Below are positions 6,349 through 6,386 of a stretch of 6,386 nucleotides of DNA, piece by piece. The notes below the pieces were generated by a model. The model was not told where the DNA came from. It saw only the letters and a list, made by a program, of their open reading frames with translations, and did not search any database. The position numbers and the translations under genes were made by a program. The stretch's first letter is position 1. Each line of letters starts with the position of its first letter. This DNA is from Kiritimatiellia bacterium (GTDB lineage: Bacteria > Verrucomicrobiota > Kiritimatiellia > RFP12 > UBA1067): assembly GCA_017936245.1 (NCBI GenBank), contig JAGBFY010000387.1, positions 1 to 6,386 on the forward strand, in the 5' to 3' direction.

Positions 6349-6385
6349 CCCCGTGACGGAGGGGAAAACCGTCATGGGGCGTTTT
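6349..6385 (+). terminator. Probable rho-independent terminator at the end of the aminotransferase-paaK-ACT operon
   Basis: CCCCGTGACGG (6349-6359) pairs with CCGTCATGGGG (6369-6379), giving an 11-bp stem with a single G-U pair and a 9-base loop, AGGGGAAAA. It is followed by CG and TTTT (6382-6385), then G, at the window edge. It lies 111 bases after the ACT stop. The T-run is short and starts two bases after the stem, so termination may be partial, or the hairpin may belong to the leader of an unseen downstream gene. The rest of 6238-6386 holds no gene I can support. Confidence 0.65.
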
Positions 6386-6386
6386 G

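Noticed and set aside
6238..6386. Search of the 149-base non-coding tail for a tRNA, riboswitch or CRISPR repeat
   Set aside because: No cloverleaf, no repeated unit and no recognised riboswitch core. Only the hairpins and the short dyad listed were found.

Overview
The window reads as one strand of a bacterial chromosome. All seven genes I can support are on the + strand and are closely packed. The codon use is moderately GC-rich, and most genes have purine-rich Shine-Dalgarno (SD) sites. A GH109-type glycosidase, a tandem SGNH esterase, small lipoproteins and a PaaK/ACT pair together recall gut or rumen members of the Planctomycetota-Verrucomicrobiota-Chlamydiota (PVC) group (Kiritimatiellota, Lentisphaerota or Verrucomicrobiota). 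That assignment is inference from gene content; no rRNA or other marker gene is present.

Layout. (1) 1-951: the C-terminal two thirds of a Gfo/Idh/MocA-fold protein of the GH109 (NAD-dependent alpha-N-acetylgalactosaminidase) type, cut by the window edge. (2) 1002-2504: an exported protein with two complete SGNH/GDSL esterase domains in one chain. These two look like a glycan-degradation pair: a glycosidase and a probable O-deacylase. (3) 2532-3382: two small, diverged paralogous lipoproteins of unknown function that overlap by 4 bp (GTGA). The first is preceded by a perfect extended -10 element so close to its ATG that the transcript should be leaderless or nearly so. (4) 3406-6237: a histidinol-phosphate aminotransferase-family enzyme, a phenylacetate-CoA ligase-family enzyme and a double-ACT-domain protein, spaced 31 and 11 bp apart. 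(5) 6238-6386: non-coding, ending in a strong GC-rich hairpin followed by TTTT, probably a terminator.

How the genes may work together. The aminotransferase-PaaK-ACT cluster is best explained as an aromatic amino acid / aryl-acetate module. PaaK activates an aryl acetate to its CoA thioester, the aminotransferase handles the matching 2-oxo acid, and the ACT protein senses an amino acid. The oxidoreductase that would link the two reactions (indolepyruvate:ferredoxin oxidoreductase, IorAB) is not in the window. The lipoprotein pair may be transcribed together with this cluster, since only 23 bp separate them and no terminator is visible, but nothing in the sequences links their functions. I found no mobile element, CRISPR array, tRNA or rRNA.
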